Positions 19,901 to 28,692 of a stretch of DNA of 64,000 nt are shown here, piece by piece. The notes below the pieces were generated by a model. It saw only the letters and a program-made list of their open reading frames with translations. It did no database searches and had not been told where the DNA came from. This stretch comes from Gracilimonas sp965227785 (GTDB taxonomy: Bacteria; Bacteroidota; Rhodothermia; Balneolales; Balneolaceae): NCBI RefSeq assembly GCF_965227785.1, contig NZ_OZ245785.1:2356001-2420000 (forward strand), given 5' to 3'. The first letter of the stretch is position 1; every line of letters starts with the position of its first letter. Both the position numbers and the translations under genes were made by a program.

Positions 19901-21474
19901 AAACCACCGGCCTTTAGTGAGTCTTTGGTTACAAAGCCTTCAATAATGAAATCCGAAATAACCTGACCGTTGATTATAAGTGTATCTACGCCCGTATTGA
20001 GAATCATGCGTTTGGGCTCGCCGGGCTTGTCTTCAATTTTTGAACGCTTTTTGATGGATGACTGAGGTTGTAAACGATATGTCCACGGTTCTTCTGATGG
20101 CTTAAAACCCTTTCCTTCAATATCACCTTTCAGGCTTACTTGTCCATTGATCTCAGGATTCTGAAGCCACCACCCGAGATCCAGGTTTGAAACAACAACA
20201 GGTACTCGCCAGGAAGGCTGTTCACCAAACAATTGTTGGACACGGGGGTTTGCTACTATCCTATCTTCTCCATCGCTAAGTTCGAAATTTGCCCGAAGTT
20301 CCTCATTTTCGATGGTCCCGCTTCCGAAAAACTGTTCAAATGTATAATTCTGATACTGAATCCCGCTGAAGGTATAGCCCCAGGTAGCATTTATATTCCG
20401 GTAATCTTGAGTGATTTCCCCTTCTACAGTAGCCTGAAATCCTTCGATAAAGGCTTCAACGGAATCGTTGGTGAAATATCCGACATCAATGTTCTGAGCA
20501 CTGATGCCAAGCTTTTTAAGTGAGGGTGTTCCCGAAAGTGAGAGGTCAGAAATGGCCAAAAATTCATCAAAACCTTCTCCTTCGGCAGTAACTTCAATAT
20601 GCAAAGAATCGATATTGCCACCGGCTCTTATACCCAGTTGAAGCTCCTGGGTGGGAATATCATTCTGCAAGTAAGCCTGAAGGTCTTTCAGCGACAAAGG
20701 ATTGGTTTCGGCATCGGCATTAAAAGTCGAATCATGAAGGTTGGCAAAGGCGCTGGCATTGAGCACAGACCGGCCGGTTTCAACAATCAGTTGGTTCAAA
20801 GTTATTTCCTGATCCTGATAAGAACCGGATGTTTCAACGGAAATGGCTGATGGAAGCCGGCCTTCCCGCACCGTAAAAGAAAGAGAAGACAGAGAGCCGG
20901 AAATCTCTTCGTCCAAAGAAAAGCCGGCTGAGGCATTGAGGTTATTAATAGTTAGAGTAGAGTCGGGTAAATAAGAAGAAGATTGAATGAAAACCAAACT
21001 GTTTTCTACCTGGATATTATCCAGATACAGACCAAAAGCGGGCCCTGAAGAAGTTTGAGTTGGCTCGGTTTCCTTAATCAGGTTTTGGACATTAAAGGTT
21101 GTGTCGGCTTCTTCAATTATCGATGCTCTCAGTCCATTGATCCGGATTTGTTCGGCATGAAAAGAACTGTTCAGGAGCGACCAAATATTATACTGAACTC
21201 CCAGTGTATCTATGCTTGCAAGGGTATCGGTTTGTTGTAAAGTGATGGAGGTGACAACAAAGTCATTCCACAAATCCCCATCGATATCACCAATGGATAA
21301 GGTGCCGTTGAGTTGATCGTTTGCCAGCGAGGTAATCTTGTTTTTGGCAAAGTTGTGTATCGTTGAGGTTTTTAGAGAAAGCCGGAGAAAAGATGCCAGA
21401 ATCAAAAGTGAAAGCAAAGTCCAACCGGTAACTTTCAAAATACGAACCATGATATGTGTGCTCTTTTCGCTCAT
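16939..21474 (-). CDS. tamB: Translocation/assembly module protein TamB
   Basis: This 1511-residue protein has one N-terminal membrane helix (about 10-28). A very long run of repetitive beta-strand segments follows, ending in the DUF490/TamB domain (about 1170-1511). Sequence signs are the LxIxSxxGxxY strand rhythm and the C-terminal ending IDIRWQYDY with an aromatic last residue. TamB bridges the inner and outer membranes with TamA and aids insertion of outer-membrane proteins and/or lipid transport. It starts three bases after the tamA stop, so the two form one operon. An alternative start (M at 21450) would shorten the N-terminus by eight residues. Confidence 0.92.
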   Translation of the reverse strand: MSEKSTHIMVRILKVTGWTLLSLLILASFLRLSLKTSTIHNFAKNKITSLANDQLNGTLSIGDIDGDLWNDFVVTSITLQQTDTLASIDTLGVQYNIWSLLNSSFHAEQIRINGLRASIIEEADTTFNVQNLIKETEPTQTSSGPAFGLYLDNIQVENSLVFIQSSSYLPDSTLTINNLNASAGFSLDEEISGSLSSLSFTVREGRLPSAISVETSGSYQDQEITLNQLIVETGRSVLNASAFANLHDSTFNADAETNPLSLKDLQAYLQNDIPTQELQLGIRAGGNIDSLHIEVTAEGEGFDEFLAISDLSLSGTPSLKKLGISAQNIDVGYFTNDSVEAFIEGFQATVEGEITQDYRNINATWGYTFSGIQYQNYTFEQFFGSGTIENEELRANFELSDGEDRIVANPRVQQLFGEQPSWRVPVVVSNLDLGWWLQNPEINGQVSLKGDIEGKGFKPSEEPWTYRLQPQSSIKKRSKIEDKPGEPKRMILNTGVDTLIINGQVISDFIIEGFVTKDSLKAGGFVQLIDSKISFKSTIEDYLGEGPSYSYSVNTSSFNASEIAGVEDFPTSINLKTTGSGRYFDPDKIELQSNLLIDSSYVNGAALDRLNIMASLNRNILTISEGDLESEVIEGTFSGRRNLQDQSDPMNKLAVDMKIKNLQPLASVLGIQLLSAEGTVAGNITEKENRLQFDGNVNLQDFKYDTLLSAQSISGSTLIGIGDNYSYQLSLDVGQPAYTDFTLQDIHFETIGIASADSMNGSFMLDIESDDAGEITQSGNYEINLETLHTHLQWQKFDFTTPARVLSLQSPFRLTYRDATIQTDTLHLQSDGGTYLTMAIPYADSLKQEGWIRGQDFDFGVIQEIIFDERFVDGILSGNMRFTNSPEDLSGDGLLTFTNVAYQGTEVDTMNLNFSLMTKRLKAELGLKMNGEEKISGRLDVPFVAADPATLDDSFFEEPVSGQLMVNPVQLSEFQNLLNAFGITGTRGVLSFNGQLSGTAGEPDMEGVFQLGDPTLSGIKIDSAFAEFRYHHQQKNVTANAEIRARGQQAASIRSELPISLDFRTFAMNMPDDEDSLNISVVTDDFNLSVFNDFLDKQYMNKLRGMLNAVIEIAGTKSTLTPRGYLRLDKGELSVPIAGIKLTEIKSELDFNESGLRLKQLTARSGSGSFNANGSINMKGITPTNLNIDARASRFRLANTSDYNLTIDLNSKLSGKPTRPTASGELRIKNGFVYLQDFGERSVETVELEGEETSSFSAYDSLTIDMQFVIERNFLIRNRRYLDLEIAMTGELDAQKQTEQDLQLFGTLNAQRGYVRPLGKQFTLDEGTFTFSGPVTNPDLFIKTSYVPQTSQKQGDPIILYYIIEGEAEDPDFRFESNPQMEQQDIVCYTLFNKPCYALESWQQVVSGSSGSSPTDLLVDVLLDEFETLATQQLGIDVVQIDNSGANGNPSIKTGWYLNRRTFFAIVNEISGATPETLFILEYLLTKNLDLILTQGDDSRQGIDIRWQYDY

Positions 21475-21477
21475 ATG

Positions 21478-23433
21478 CTAAAACGCCTGACCGATGCTAA
21501 AATGAAGTCCCCACCGATCCCATGCACTGCCATAATTCTGTCCCCGGTAAATTTGCAGGTCTTCATCGGTTGGATTGATTTTATATGCGAGGTCGATACG
21601 AATAGGGCCTATGGGTGATTGGTAACGAAGGCCGCCACCAACCCCAAATTGAATGGGTGTGGTACCAATATCACTGAAGTTCCTCCAAACCTGTCCACCA
21701 TCTAAAAAGGTAGCAACACCAAAGCCTTTAATTAACTGATTAAGCTGAAACCGAAGCTCGGTATTAAAGCTTACCATGCCCCGGCCACCAACCGGAACAA
21801 ACTGCTCAAACTCACCTTGTTCATTTATGATTGGTCGCTTCGGCCCCAGCTCCTGCCGATTCCATCCTCGAACGGAGTTGGTGCCACCGCTGTAAAGCCG
21901 GATGTCGGATGGTAGGGAGTCTTGTTTGGCATAATAAATGCCTGCAAAATTAAGGCGTTTTGCAAACACAATATTATCAGTGAGAGAAGTGAACTTCCGG
22001 GTGTCCATCCCAACTTCCTGAAAACTGTAGGTGGCCTCCCCAAATAATCCTGAAAGTTCCCAAAAGGGCTGAAACGACCAGCCCTTTTTACCCCTCTGCA
22101 AGCTGCGGGCATAGAAAGCATTCAAATTAAAAGAAGACACATTATACGACTCCAAACTGTCTGGCAGGCTCGCTTGGGAATTCCGGGTAATCTCATTGTT
22201 TAGTGTAAATTCATGCGAAATGGTACCGGTTAAATTAGAACTGTACTGGTATATAAAACTGTTGGTTATACCTCCGCGAACAATCTCATAAGAAGGCTCC
22301 AGCTTGTGCTCAAAAAAGGGAGATAAAATTACCGAGGTCTTTGTGTTATACACATAAGGAAACAGGTAGTTGGCACCCAGGCGTTGTTCAATAGCCGAGG
22401 CATTTCCCGTTATACTGAATCGTTCTCCTCGTCCGCGAACATTACGGTGAGTCCAGGAGGCCTGTCCTCGAAATAACTTGTAGAAGTCAGCCCAGCCGTC
22501 ATCGATGCGGGTTAGGTTTCCAATTCCAAACTGTAGCTGAATCGTTCGAAGGGGAGTCTCTTTTACCCTTACTTTCACACTTATGGATGAGTCTTCTGGC
22601 TGTTCCGGGACGTTAATGAGTGCAAAGCGAAGCATATGGTGGCTGAATACTTCCCGCTGCGCTTCTCTAAGTTTGTTTTCGCTGAATAATTCGCCGGTTT
22701 TAATTCCGGTTTCTCTGATTATATATTCTTTTTTAAGGTTCTCTTCTCCTTCAACAATTACCGAGTCAAACCGGGCTCGAGGTCCCGGGTTTGTAATAAG
22801 GGTAACATTCGCTGTTTTGGAAACACTATCAATTTGAGCATTAACTTCACTTGTAGCGTACGGGTAACCGAGATTACGAAGTCGCCCTACGAGTTTTCCT
22901 TCCACTTCCGACTTATTGATGGTTTCATAGCGCTGCCCAATCTTATAAGGCAGGTTACTTTTAATATCCTTAAAGTCATCGTCATCGGTAATTACCGCCC
23001 GGTCTTCGCTGCTTGTGGAAATCTGAAAATCCACATACTTAATTCTAATGGGGGAGTTTTCAGTAATTTCAAATATGATCGACTTTCGCCATTCTTTACT
23101 CAGGGTTTCAATGCGATAGTTCACAATTACATCATCAAATCCCCGGCGCTGGTAAAAGCGTTCGATTCGGATTACGTCCCGTTTTACGTCATTTTCGTTG
23201 AGAAGCATTCCCGGCTGTCGCCAAAACAGGAGTTTTTTAAATGGGGACGGCGGTTCATTATAAATCACATCTTTAATTACTAAAGCTTCAAAGGTTCGAT
23301 TACCTTCAATTTTAACACTCCAAACCCGTGCGGGATCCGGTTCTTCCTGGGCAGCAACTTGCACAGTAACAAGATGGAAAACTCCCAGTAGCGTGAAGAG
23401 ATGGATTAGAAGTTTTAAATTAGTAGTAACCAA
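21478..23433 (-). CDS. tamA: BamA/TamA family outer membrane protein
   Basis: This 651-residue Omp85-type protein has a signal peptide (about 1-28, ending VAAQE), POTRA domains (about 35-340) and a 16-strand barrel (about 340-651). The RxYSGG-like segment LYSGGTNSVRGW and the C-terminal phrase GLHFSIGQAF end the barrel. The pairing with tamB just downstream marks it as TamA rather than BamA. The start is TTG at 23431-23433. An in-frame TAA lies four codons upstream and no ATG precedes the signal peptide, so TTG is the best start. Confidence 0.92.
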   Translation of the reverse strand: MVTTNLKLLIHLFTLLGVFHLVTVQVAAQEEPDPARVWSVKIEGNRTFEALVIKDVIYNEPPSPFKKLLFWRQPGMLLNENDVKRDVIRIERFYQRRGFDDVIVNYRIETLSKEWRKSIIFEITENSPIRIKYVDFQISTSSEDRAVITDDDDFKDIKSNLPYKIGQRYETINKSEVEGKLVGRLRNLGYPYATSEVNAQIDSVSKTANVTLITNPGPRARFDSVIVEGEENLKKEYIIRETGIKTGELFSENKLREAQREVFSHHMLRFALINVPEQPEDSSISVKVRVKETPLRTIQLQFGIGNLTRIDDGWADFYKLFRGQASWTHRNVRGRGERFSITGNASAIEQRLGANYLFPYVYNTKTSVILSPFFEHKLEPSYEIVRGGITNSFIYQYSSNLTGTISHEFTLNNEITRNSQASLPDSLESYNVSSFNLNAFYARSLQRGKKGWSFQPFWELSGLFGEATYSFQEVGMDTRKFTSLTDNIVFAKRLNFAGIYYAKQDSLPSDIRLYSGGTNSVRGWNRQELGPKRPIINEQGEFEQFVPVGGRGMVSFNTELRFQLNQLIKGFGVATFLDGGQVWRNFSDIGTTPIQFGVGGGLRYQSPIGPIRIDLAYKINPTDEDLQIYRGQNYGSAWDRWGLHFSIGQAF

Positions 23434-23543
23434 GTGAGTGATTTATATTAATAAAGATAAGTATAACTGAATGTTTGCTATCTTTGAAATCTTTGTTGTA
23501 CTGCTCAGTTTTAAATGAGCCATAACGTTAATAGCACGTATAT

Positions 23544-24821
23544 ATGTATAAGTATTTTCAGGTCATTATTGTTTCTTTGATACTGGTTTCATGTAAAAGT
23601 ACGGAAGAGTTTACTGGCTTCTCTTACGACCCGCCTGATGTAACCAACACCACCGACAAAATCATCCAACCACAAGCCCGCCGAACAATTGGATTAGATT
23701 CTCCCAAGCTTTGGATCAGTAATGAATTTGAGGGCGCGCGTGTGAATGATGTTTATGCTTACAATGATTCAACGTATGAGGTTTTTATTGCTCCAGAAAA
23801 TGGCCCGATCAATAACAGTCCTTGGTATGCTTTTAAAATTTGGAGCGACACCGTCCGGATGGCAAAGATAAGGCTTAATTACCTGGATGCAACGCATAGA
23901 TATGTGCCTAAATTACAAAGCTGGGTACAAACAGATAGCGTATGGAAAGAGCAGATGCAGCTACCTGTTCAGTACGATACCGCTACAGGGGCAGCTACTT
24001 TTGATATACTGTTAGCCCCCGACCCGGTAATTATCAGTGGTCAACCGCTTCATACTTCGTCTGATTTGATATCCACGTTAACCCGTCGCGGGGTTTTAGG
24101 TAAACCGTTTGTGGAAATAAAGGAGGCCGGCACATCAAAATTGGGCCGGCCGGTTTGGGAGATGGAAATCACAGAAGTTGATTCTGATCAGGTGGCTCCG
24201 GTTTTAGCTATCGTGAGTCGCCAGCATCCGCCGGAAGTGACGGGATACCTTGCTTCGCTTATTTTCCTGGAAGAATTGACGGCTGAGAATGAGTTGGCGA
24301 GGAAGTTCAGAGAAACTTTTGTAGTAAAAGTATTCCCGATGCTGAATCCCGACGGGGTTGATATGGGGCATTGGCGACATAATGCCGGAGGTGTTGATTT
24401 AAATCGTGATTGGGAAAATTTCAATCAACCTGAAACGAGAATTGTAAAGGAAACTCTGGAGCCACTTAAAGATTCTGAGCTCAGGCAGATGTTCTATGCC
24501 ATCGACTTTCACTCCACCAATGAGAATATATTTTATCCTATAAATGAGGAAGTAAAAACGGCTCCCGATAACATCACCCAGCAGTGGGTAGGGCATATTT
24601 TGGCTGAAAATGAGGAAGTCGAATTTAGCATTGAGCCTTTTGATACGTCTTCACCGATTGCAAAAAACTGGTTCTATCATACCTTTGGAATTGATGCGGT
24701 GACTTACGAAGTAGATGACCGCATTAGTGAGGAAGAACTTGAACAGGTTTCTCGATCAGCTGCAAAATCGCTGATGAGAGTTTTACTCGAAAATTGGGAT
24801 AAAACAAGTGTTGAAAACTAA
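23544..24821 (+). CDS. M14 family zinc carboxypeptidase lipoprotein
   Basis: This 425-residue lipoprotein has lipobox LVSC with Cys17. Its peptidase M14 domain carries ligands His228 and Glu231 in QHPPE, Asn287-Arg288 substrate-binding in VDLNRDW, third ligand His323 in AIDFHS, and catalytic Glu389 in VTYEVDD. All active-site residues are present. It probably trims C-terminal residues of peptides or murein-derived peptides in the periplasm or at the outer membrane. An N-terminal beta-rich domain (about 55-165) precedes the catalytic part. The gene is divergent from tamA, with 110 bases between. Confidence 0.92.
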   Translation: MYKYFQVIIVSLILVSCKSTEEFTGFSYDPPDVTNTTDKIIQPQARRTIGLDSPKLWISNEFEGARVNDVYAYNDSTYEVFIAPENGPINNSPWYAFKIWSDTVRMAKIRLNYLDATHRYVPKLQSWVQTDSVWKEQMQLPVQYDTATGAATFDILLAPDPVIISGQPLHTSSDLISTLTRRGVLGKPFVEIKEAGTSKLGRPVWEMEITEVDSDQVAPVLAIVSRQHPPEVTGYLASLIFLEELTAENELARKFRETFVVKVFPMLNPDGVDMGHWRHNAGGVDLNRDWENFNQPETRIVKETLEPLKDSELRQMFYAIDFHSTNENIFYPINEEVKTAPDNITQQWVGHILAENEEVEFSIEPFDTSSPIAKNWFYHTFGIDAVTYEVDDRISEEELEQVSRSAAKSLMRVLLENWDKTSVEN

Positions 24822-24863
24822 TTCAGGGATACACATATTCAAATAAAAGCTAAATAGAAAAGC

Positions 24864-25325
24864 ATGAAGGGTTCACAGGTATTATTGGAAGGGATTTACA
24901 ACTGGAAGCTACGGCTTGTGTTAAGTGCACTGCTATGTATAATTGGGTTAGGGATACTCATCAGTATGGCGCTGGGGATATTTCTTGAGCTTACTGTGTT
25001 GGACAAGTCCATTGTGGGAATTGCCATTTTTATGGTGGGAACACCCGCCTACCTTATCGTCAGTAATTTGGGAAAAGTAGATCAATATACCATCGCCGGT
25101 TTTTTGAATGAAAGCCTTAAAGAGGTTGATGGTGATGCAGAAGTATTGGTCAAAAAAGAAAATGAGCTGGACCCTGAAGAAAAAACCCGTCGCGAGCAAC
25201 TGGAAGAATTTTTCCGTGAAAACCCTTTATATAACTTCTTGCCCGACCGCCCTGTGAAGCAAGCCTATTTCCTGTTTTTGCTGTCCATTCTGGTGAGCTT
25301 TGCTATTTGGTATTTTGGGTATTGA
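24864..25325 (+). CDS. Membrane protein of unknown function
   Basis: This 153-residue protein has two adjacent membrane helices (about 15-38 and 45-66), a charged central soluble region (about 75-130) rich in Glu and Lys, and a third helix at the C-terminus (about 132-150). The central KENELDPEEKTRREQLEEFF segment looks helical. It starts 42 bases after the M14 gene and may share its transcript. I do not recognise the family. Confidence 0.75.
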   Translation: MKGSQVLLEGIYNWKLRLVLSALLCIIGLGILISMALGIFLELTVLDKSIVGIAIFMVGTPAYLIVSNLGKVDQYTIAGFLNESLKEVDGDAEVLVKKENELDPEEKTRREQLEEFFRENPLYNFLPDRPVKQAYFLFLLSILVSFAIWYFGY

Positions 25326-25363
25326 TTAAGCTAATTGCAGGAGTAGATCAATCCTTTTAAGGT

Positions 25364-25864
25364 CTATTTTTCTATGGCCGCAGAAAAATCCTGATTGAAG
25401 GGATTCCCCTCCGGTACCGTTACTTTGACGGCCCCATAATTAGCTGCCTGATGACATTGGTTACAGGTTTGAATCATGGTTTGAAAGTTGCTTTCAAACA
25501 GCTCCTTATCTTTGGCATCGATCGCAGTTTCAATATTTTCAATTTGAGGAAGCAGCATGGTTTCAAGAAGCTTGCTTACATCTACGCCATCATCTACATG
25601 ATTTCCGTTAATAATAGTCTCCGATAACTCTTCGATTTCGTGAGAATAAACATCGGCCAGCTCCCAATTTTTTTCCACTCCCGCAAGATATAATTTGTGG
25701 CTGTACCGCTGCATAAAAGACATGTGATAAATCAGAGGGGTGGCATCCGCATATTGTTCTTTAGAATCGGCATGACTCCCCGATTTATCTTGTTGTTGCT
25801 GACAGGCAATTCCAATAAAAAGTGCTAAAACCAGAAGGCCGCTTATCCGAATGAAATGACGCAT
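25364..25864 (-). CDS. Haem c-binding lipoprotein (CxxCH)
   Basis: This 166-residue protein has lipobox GIAC (Cys21), a helical body with several His (His35-His75 region), and one haem c site CNQCH (Cys134, Cys137, His138). The arrangement resembles cytochrome c'-like four-helix proteins (late CxxCH in the last helix), although a distal ligand is not evident. It probably sits in the periplasm attached to a membrane. It is divergent from the adjacent copper locus, which fits a link to respiratory oxidase biology, but this is inference. Confidence 0.75.
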   Translation of the reverse strand: MRHFIRISGLLVLALFIGIACQQQQDKSGSHADSKEQYADATPLIYHMSFMQRYSHKLYLAGVEKNWELADVYSHEIEELSETIINGNHVDDGVDVSKLLETMLLPQIENIETAIDAKDKELFESNFQTMIQTCNQCHQAANYGAVKVTVPEGNPFNQDFSAAIEK

Positions 25865-26017
25865 AATAGATGATGAAGTTTGATTAGTTTTAAAGCTATG
25901 ATCAAGTTATTTGTGATTGGTCGTACATCCAAAAGATAAAAATAAAACATAGCAAGAATGTTTATAACAAGCTTTCACAATCACCGGATTGCGCCTTCCT
26001 GTGAATGAGGGTATATT

Positions 26018-26401
26018 TTGTATGTGAAACGTACTGTATCCCTCATATTAGTCATTTGTTACTTTTCCTCGCTTTTCTGTTTTATGGCGCCGTGGGTTCA
26101 CTTTTCTGTGAACCAGGAGTATATCAAAACGCACTTATGTGAGTCGCTTACCGATCCAGACCTTAAAGACTGTGATGGTTATTGCTATCTGAAGAAGCAG
26201 GTTAAAGAACATCACCAGGAACATGGGGCTGAGCATTCTGACACAATGGTCATGCGAGATTTTCCGATATTTCTATTTTATTCGCAGGTGCAGAATTATT
26301 ATCTGGTAAAAGATTTTTACTCAAAAAAAATGCTGTTGCTTAACGATTTAATGGCGCAACAGGTGTACATAGAGCCACTCTCTCCCCCTCCTAAAGGTTA
26401 A
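26018..26401 (+). CDS. Small His/Cys-rich exported protein
   Basis: This 127-residue protein has an N-terminal hydrophobic segment (about 6-28), then a Cys-containing stretch (CESLTDPDLKDCDGYCYLKKQ) and a His-rich run (EHHQEHGAEHSD). This looks like a metal-binding tail. Proteins of this kind (signal segment, C...CxGxC and KK) are often found next to copper or SCO genes in Bacteroidota. The start is TTG at 26018 or GTG at 26024, with a GAGG 5-6 bases upstream of the first. It lies 105 bases before the barrel gene and is probably co-transcribed. The role is unknown. Confidence 0.65.
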   Translation: MYVKRTVSLILVICYFSSLFCFMAPWVHFSVNQEYIKTHLCESLTDPDLKDCDGYCYLKKQVKEHHQEHGAEHSDTMVMRDFPIFLFYSQVQNYYLVKDFYSKKMLLLNDLMAQQVYIEPLSPPPKG

Positions 26402-26505
26402 TTGATCTTGCTTCAAATTTTATCAATTAACTTTTAACCTGCATCAGAAACGATAGGTCAATATTGGCTTGTTGGTTCATGATGCTAATACCCCTATATA
26501 GACAA

Positions 26506-27519
26506 ATGAAAAAACTGATTTTTTGTATAACAATGCTATGCGTGTACACTTTCAATGCTAACGCACAATGGTCTTCAGGTCGGCCTGATGGGCATGCCCC
26601 GATACAGGTAATGGGAGATCATACTCACGGGCAGGGAGAAGTAATGATTTCCTATCGGTACATGCTTATGAATATGGATGGCAATGGAGATGGGACAAAT
26701 GAACTATCCAATTCAGAAATATTAATGAATGGGAGTGGTTCGTATATGGTAACACCGGAATCCATGCCAATGGAAATGCACATGCTGGGGGCAATGTATG
26801 CTGTATCTGACAAAACCACTTTTATGGCGATGATTCCATATCTAAACAACAGTATGGATCATGCAACGGCAATGGGCGGAGCCTTTACAACCGGGTCATC
26901 GGGCCTTGGAGATATAAAGCTAACAGCTCTATATAAATTTGTGGAGCAAGGAAATAGCCGGGCTCACTGGCATCTTGGAGTGAGTATTCCCACGGGGTCA
27001 ATAGAAGCTAAAGATCAAACGCCGATGAGTGGCGGGAATGACGTAATTCTTCCGTACCCAATGCAGCTGGGTTCCGGTAGTTTTGATTTCTTGCCAGGCT
27101 TTACTTATCTCGCTCAAAATTCAAACCTTTCTTTCGGAACACAGTTGAAAGGCGTAGTTCGGTTAACCGATAACGACAACGAGTATCGTCTTGGAGATCG
27201 ATTTGAAGCAACTTCATGGCTGGGTTATAAAGTGAATGACATGATCAGCCCTCAGTTAGCTCTTCGATTTTCAACCTGGAGCGATATTTCCGGTAACGAC
27301 TCTCGGCTAAATCCTAATATGGTACATACTGCTGACCCGGACTTAAAAGCCGGATCGAGAGTAGATCTTGGTATAGGCCTTAACATACAGGGGCCTGAAG
27401 GACCTGTTCGTGATGTGCGTTTAGCCGCTAATTATGACTTACCGATTTACCAATACCTGGATGGGCCGCAAATGCTTACAAAAGGTATTCTTACTATTGG
27501 GCTACAATACACATTCTAA
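26506..27519 (+). CDS. Met/His-rich outer-membrane transporter-like protein
   Basis: This 337-residue protein starts at MKKLIFCITM (ATG 26506), which opens a signal peptide ending ANAQW; the frame is open upstream but non-coding in character. The mature protein is beta-strand rich and ends in LQYTF, as outer-membrane barrels do. It resembles the transporter/phenol-degradation MetA (Phenol_MetA_deg) group. The first third is unusually rich in Met and His: YRYMLMNMDG, SMPMEMHMLGAMY, MDHATAMGG. That bias and the SCO/PCuAC neighbours suggest copper passage or binding (inference). Confidence 0.75.
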   Translation: MKKLIFCITMLCVYTFNANAQWSSGRPDGHAPIQVMGDHTHGQGEVMISYRYMLMNMDGNGDGTNELSNSEILMNGSGSYMVTPESMPMEMHMLGAMYAVSDKTTFMAMIPYLNNSMDHATAMGGAFTTGSSGLGDIKLTALYKFVEQGNSRAHWHLGVSIPTGSIEAKDQTPMSGGNDVILPYPMQLGSGSFDFLPGFTYLAQNSNLSFGTQLKGVVRLTDNDNEYRLGDRFEATSWLGYKVNDMISPQLALRFSTWSDISGNDSRLNPNMVHTADPDLKAGSRVDLGIGLNIQGPEGPVRDVRLAANYDLPIYQYLDGPQMLTKGILTIGLQYTF

Positions 27520-27532
27520 AAAACGATGCTGT

Positions 27533-27566
27533 AAAAGTCGCGGAGTTTATTCCGCGACTTTTTATT
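27533..27566 (+). terminator. Rho-independent terminator after the barrel gene
   Basis: AAAAGTCGCGGA at 27533-27544 pairs with TCCGCGACTTTT at 27551-27562 across a 6-base loop. It then runs into TTTATT. It lies 14 bases after the barrel stop and before the SCO gene, so the SCO gene probably has its own promoter or needs read-through. Confidence 0.88.
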
Positions 27567-27606
27567 AATGTTGATAATTATAAAATCTAAGAAAACCGTT
27601 CAGCTA

Positions 27607-28182
27607 ATGAGAAAGCTACTAATCTGCCTGTTACCAATATTTATTCTTGCATGTGGGAACAGCCCGGAGGTTATTGAAGACATGGGAGACGCCTCCTTTC
27701 AACTGGTTGACAGCGATAGCTCTGAGGTTGTATTTCCTGATGACTTTGAAGGAGATTATATTGTGATGGGGTTTATCTACACCAACTGCCCGGATATTTG
27801 CTCGCTCATCACCCAGAATCTTTTAAAGATCCAGAAAGAACTCAATTACCCGGATGATGTACAGTTTGTGGCAGCTACTTTTGATCCGGTGAGGGATACC
27901 CCGTTAAAGCTCAAGCAATATGGTAAAGCCTTCGGAGTTGACAGGAATTTTACGTTTTTAACCGGAGATTCTACCGATGTTTTTGTCTTGATGGATAGCG
28001 CCCGGGTTCGAAGTCAGGTCTCTTTCACGCAGCAAACGGATAGCGGTAAAGAGCTTTACTTTATCAATCACTCCGACAAAATTATGGTGCTCGATAAGCA
28101 GGCTCAGGTTATTTTTGAATATGGAGGAAGTCAGCCTATGATTCCTTCTCTTGTAGTTGAAGATTTAAACAAATTACGATGA
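27607..28182 (+). CDS. sco: SCO family copper chaperone lipoprotein
   Basis: This 191-residue lipoprotein begins at MRKLLICLLP (ATG 27607), chosen because it starts a lipoprotein signal with ILAC (Cys16). The thioredoxin fold has the Cu site CPDIC (Cys61, Cys65) and His155 in FINHSDKI. FDPVRDTP lies between. SCO proteins deliver or reduce copper at the CuA site of cytochrome c oxidase. The oxidase genes are not in this window. The gene overlaps the following PCuAC gene by four bases (ATGA). Confidence 0.94.
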   Translation: MRKLLICLLPIFILACGNSPEVIEDMGDASFQLVDSDSSEVVFPDDFEGDYIVMGFIYTNCPDICSLITQNLLKIQKELNYPDDVQFVAATFDPVRDTPLKLKQYGKAFGVDRNFTFLTGDSTDVFVLMDSARVRSQVSFTQQTDSGKELYFINHSDKIMVLDKQAQVIFEYGGSQPMIPSLVVEDLNKLR

Positions 28183-28628
28183 GGATAACAGCTCTACTCT
28201 TTACTATTGCCGGGTTGATGCTTACCGCGGCCTGTTCGAAACAAGAAGCTGACGAAAAGAAAATGAAAGAGGGAACGGATGTGCTAAGAGAACGGGTACG
28301 TCCGGCTGCTTCGGGCGGGACAAGTGCGGCCTATTTCGTTTACACAAATTCGCTGGACAAAGCAGACACCTTACTGTCCATCGAGGCGGATTTTGCAGAA
28401 ATGGTTCAGGTACATGAATCGTACGAAACGGAAGACGGGATGATGGGGATGCGAGAACAAAAAGAAGTTGTGGTGCGGCCTGCCGGAGAGATCCGGTTTA
28501 AACAGGGAGGCCTGCATATTATGCTGATGGGCTTAAATTGGGAGCTGCAAAATGGCGATTCTGTTGCTGTTCGGTTGGAATTTGCTGCGGCTGGTGAGGT
28601 AGTGATAAAGCTGCCGGTACAGCCATAA
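28179..28628 (+). CDS. PCuAC-type periplasmic copper chaperone
   Basis: This 149-residue lipoprotein (lipobox TAAC, Cys19) has the copper signature of the PCu(A)C family. That signature is His79, Met residues 88/89/91 in MMGM, His113 and Met115/117 in GLHIMLMG. The family supplies Cu(I) to SCO or directly to cytochrome oxidase. Its start overlaps the SCO stop by four bases, so the two are translationally coupled. The gene ends 65 bases from the convergent DUF7282-like gene. Confidence 0.92.
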   Translation: MRITALLFTIAGLMLTAACSKQEADEKKMKEGTDVLRERVRPAASGGTSAAYFVYTNSLDKADTLLSIEADFAEMVQVHESYETEDGMMGMREQKEVVVRPAGEIRFKQGGLHIMLMGLNWELQNGDSVAVRLEFAAAGEVVIKLPVQP

Positions 28629-28641
28629 AACTCATTCAAAT

Positions 28642-28672
28642 AAAAAAAGGCTGCCGGGATCTCCGACAGCCT
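28642..28672 (-). terminator. Rho-independent terminator for the DUF7282-like gene
   Basis: On the minus strand the stem AGGCTG...CAGCCT plus an inner CGG/CCG (one mismatch) is followed by TTTTTTT (28642-28648). It lies 20 bases after the stop of the minus-strand gene. No T-tract follows on the plus strand. Confidence 0.85.
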
Positions 28673-28692
28673 CAACCACTTAACGCCTCAGA

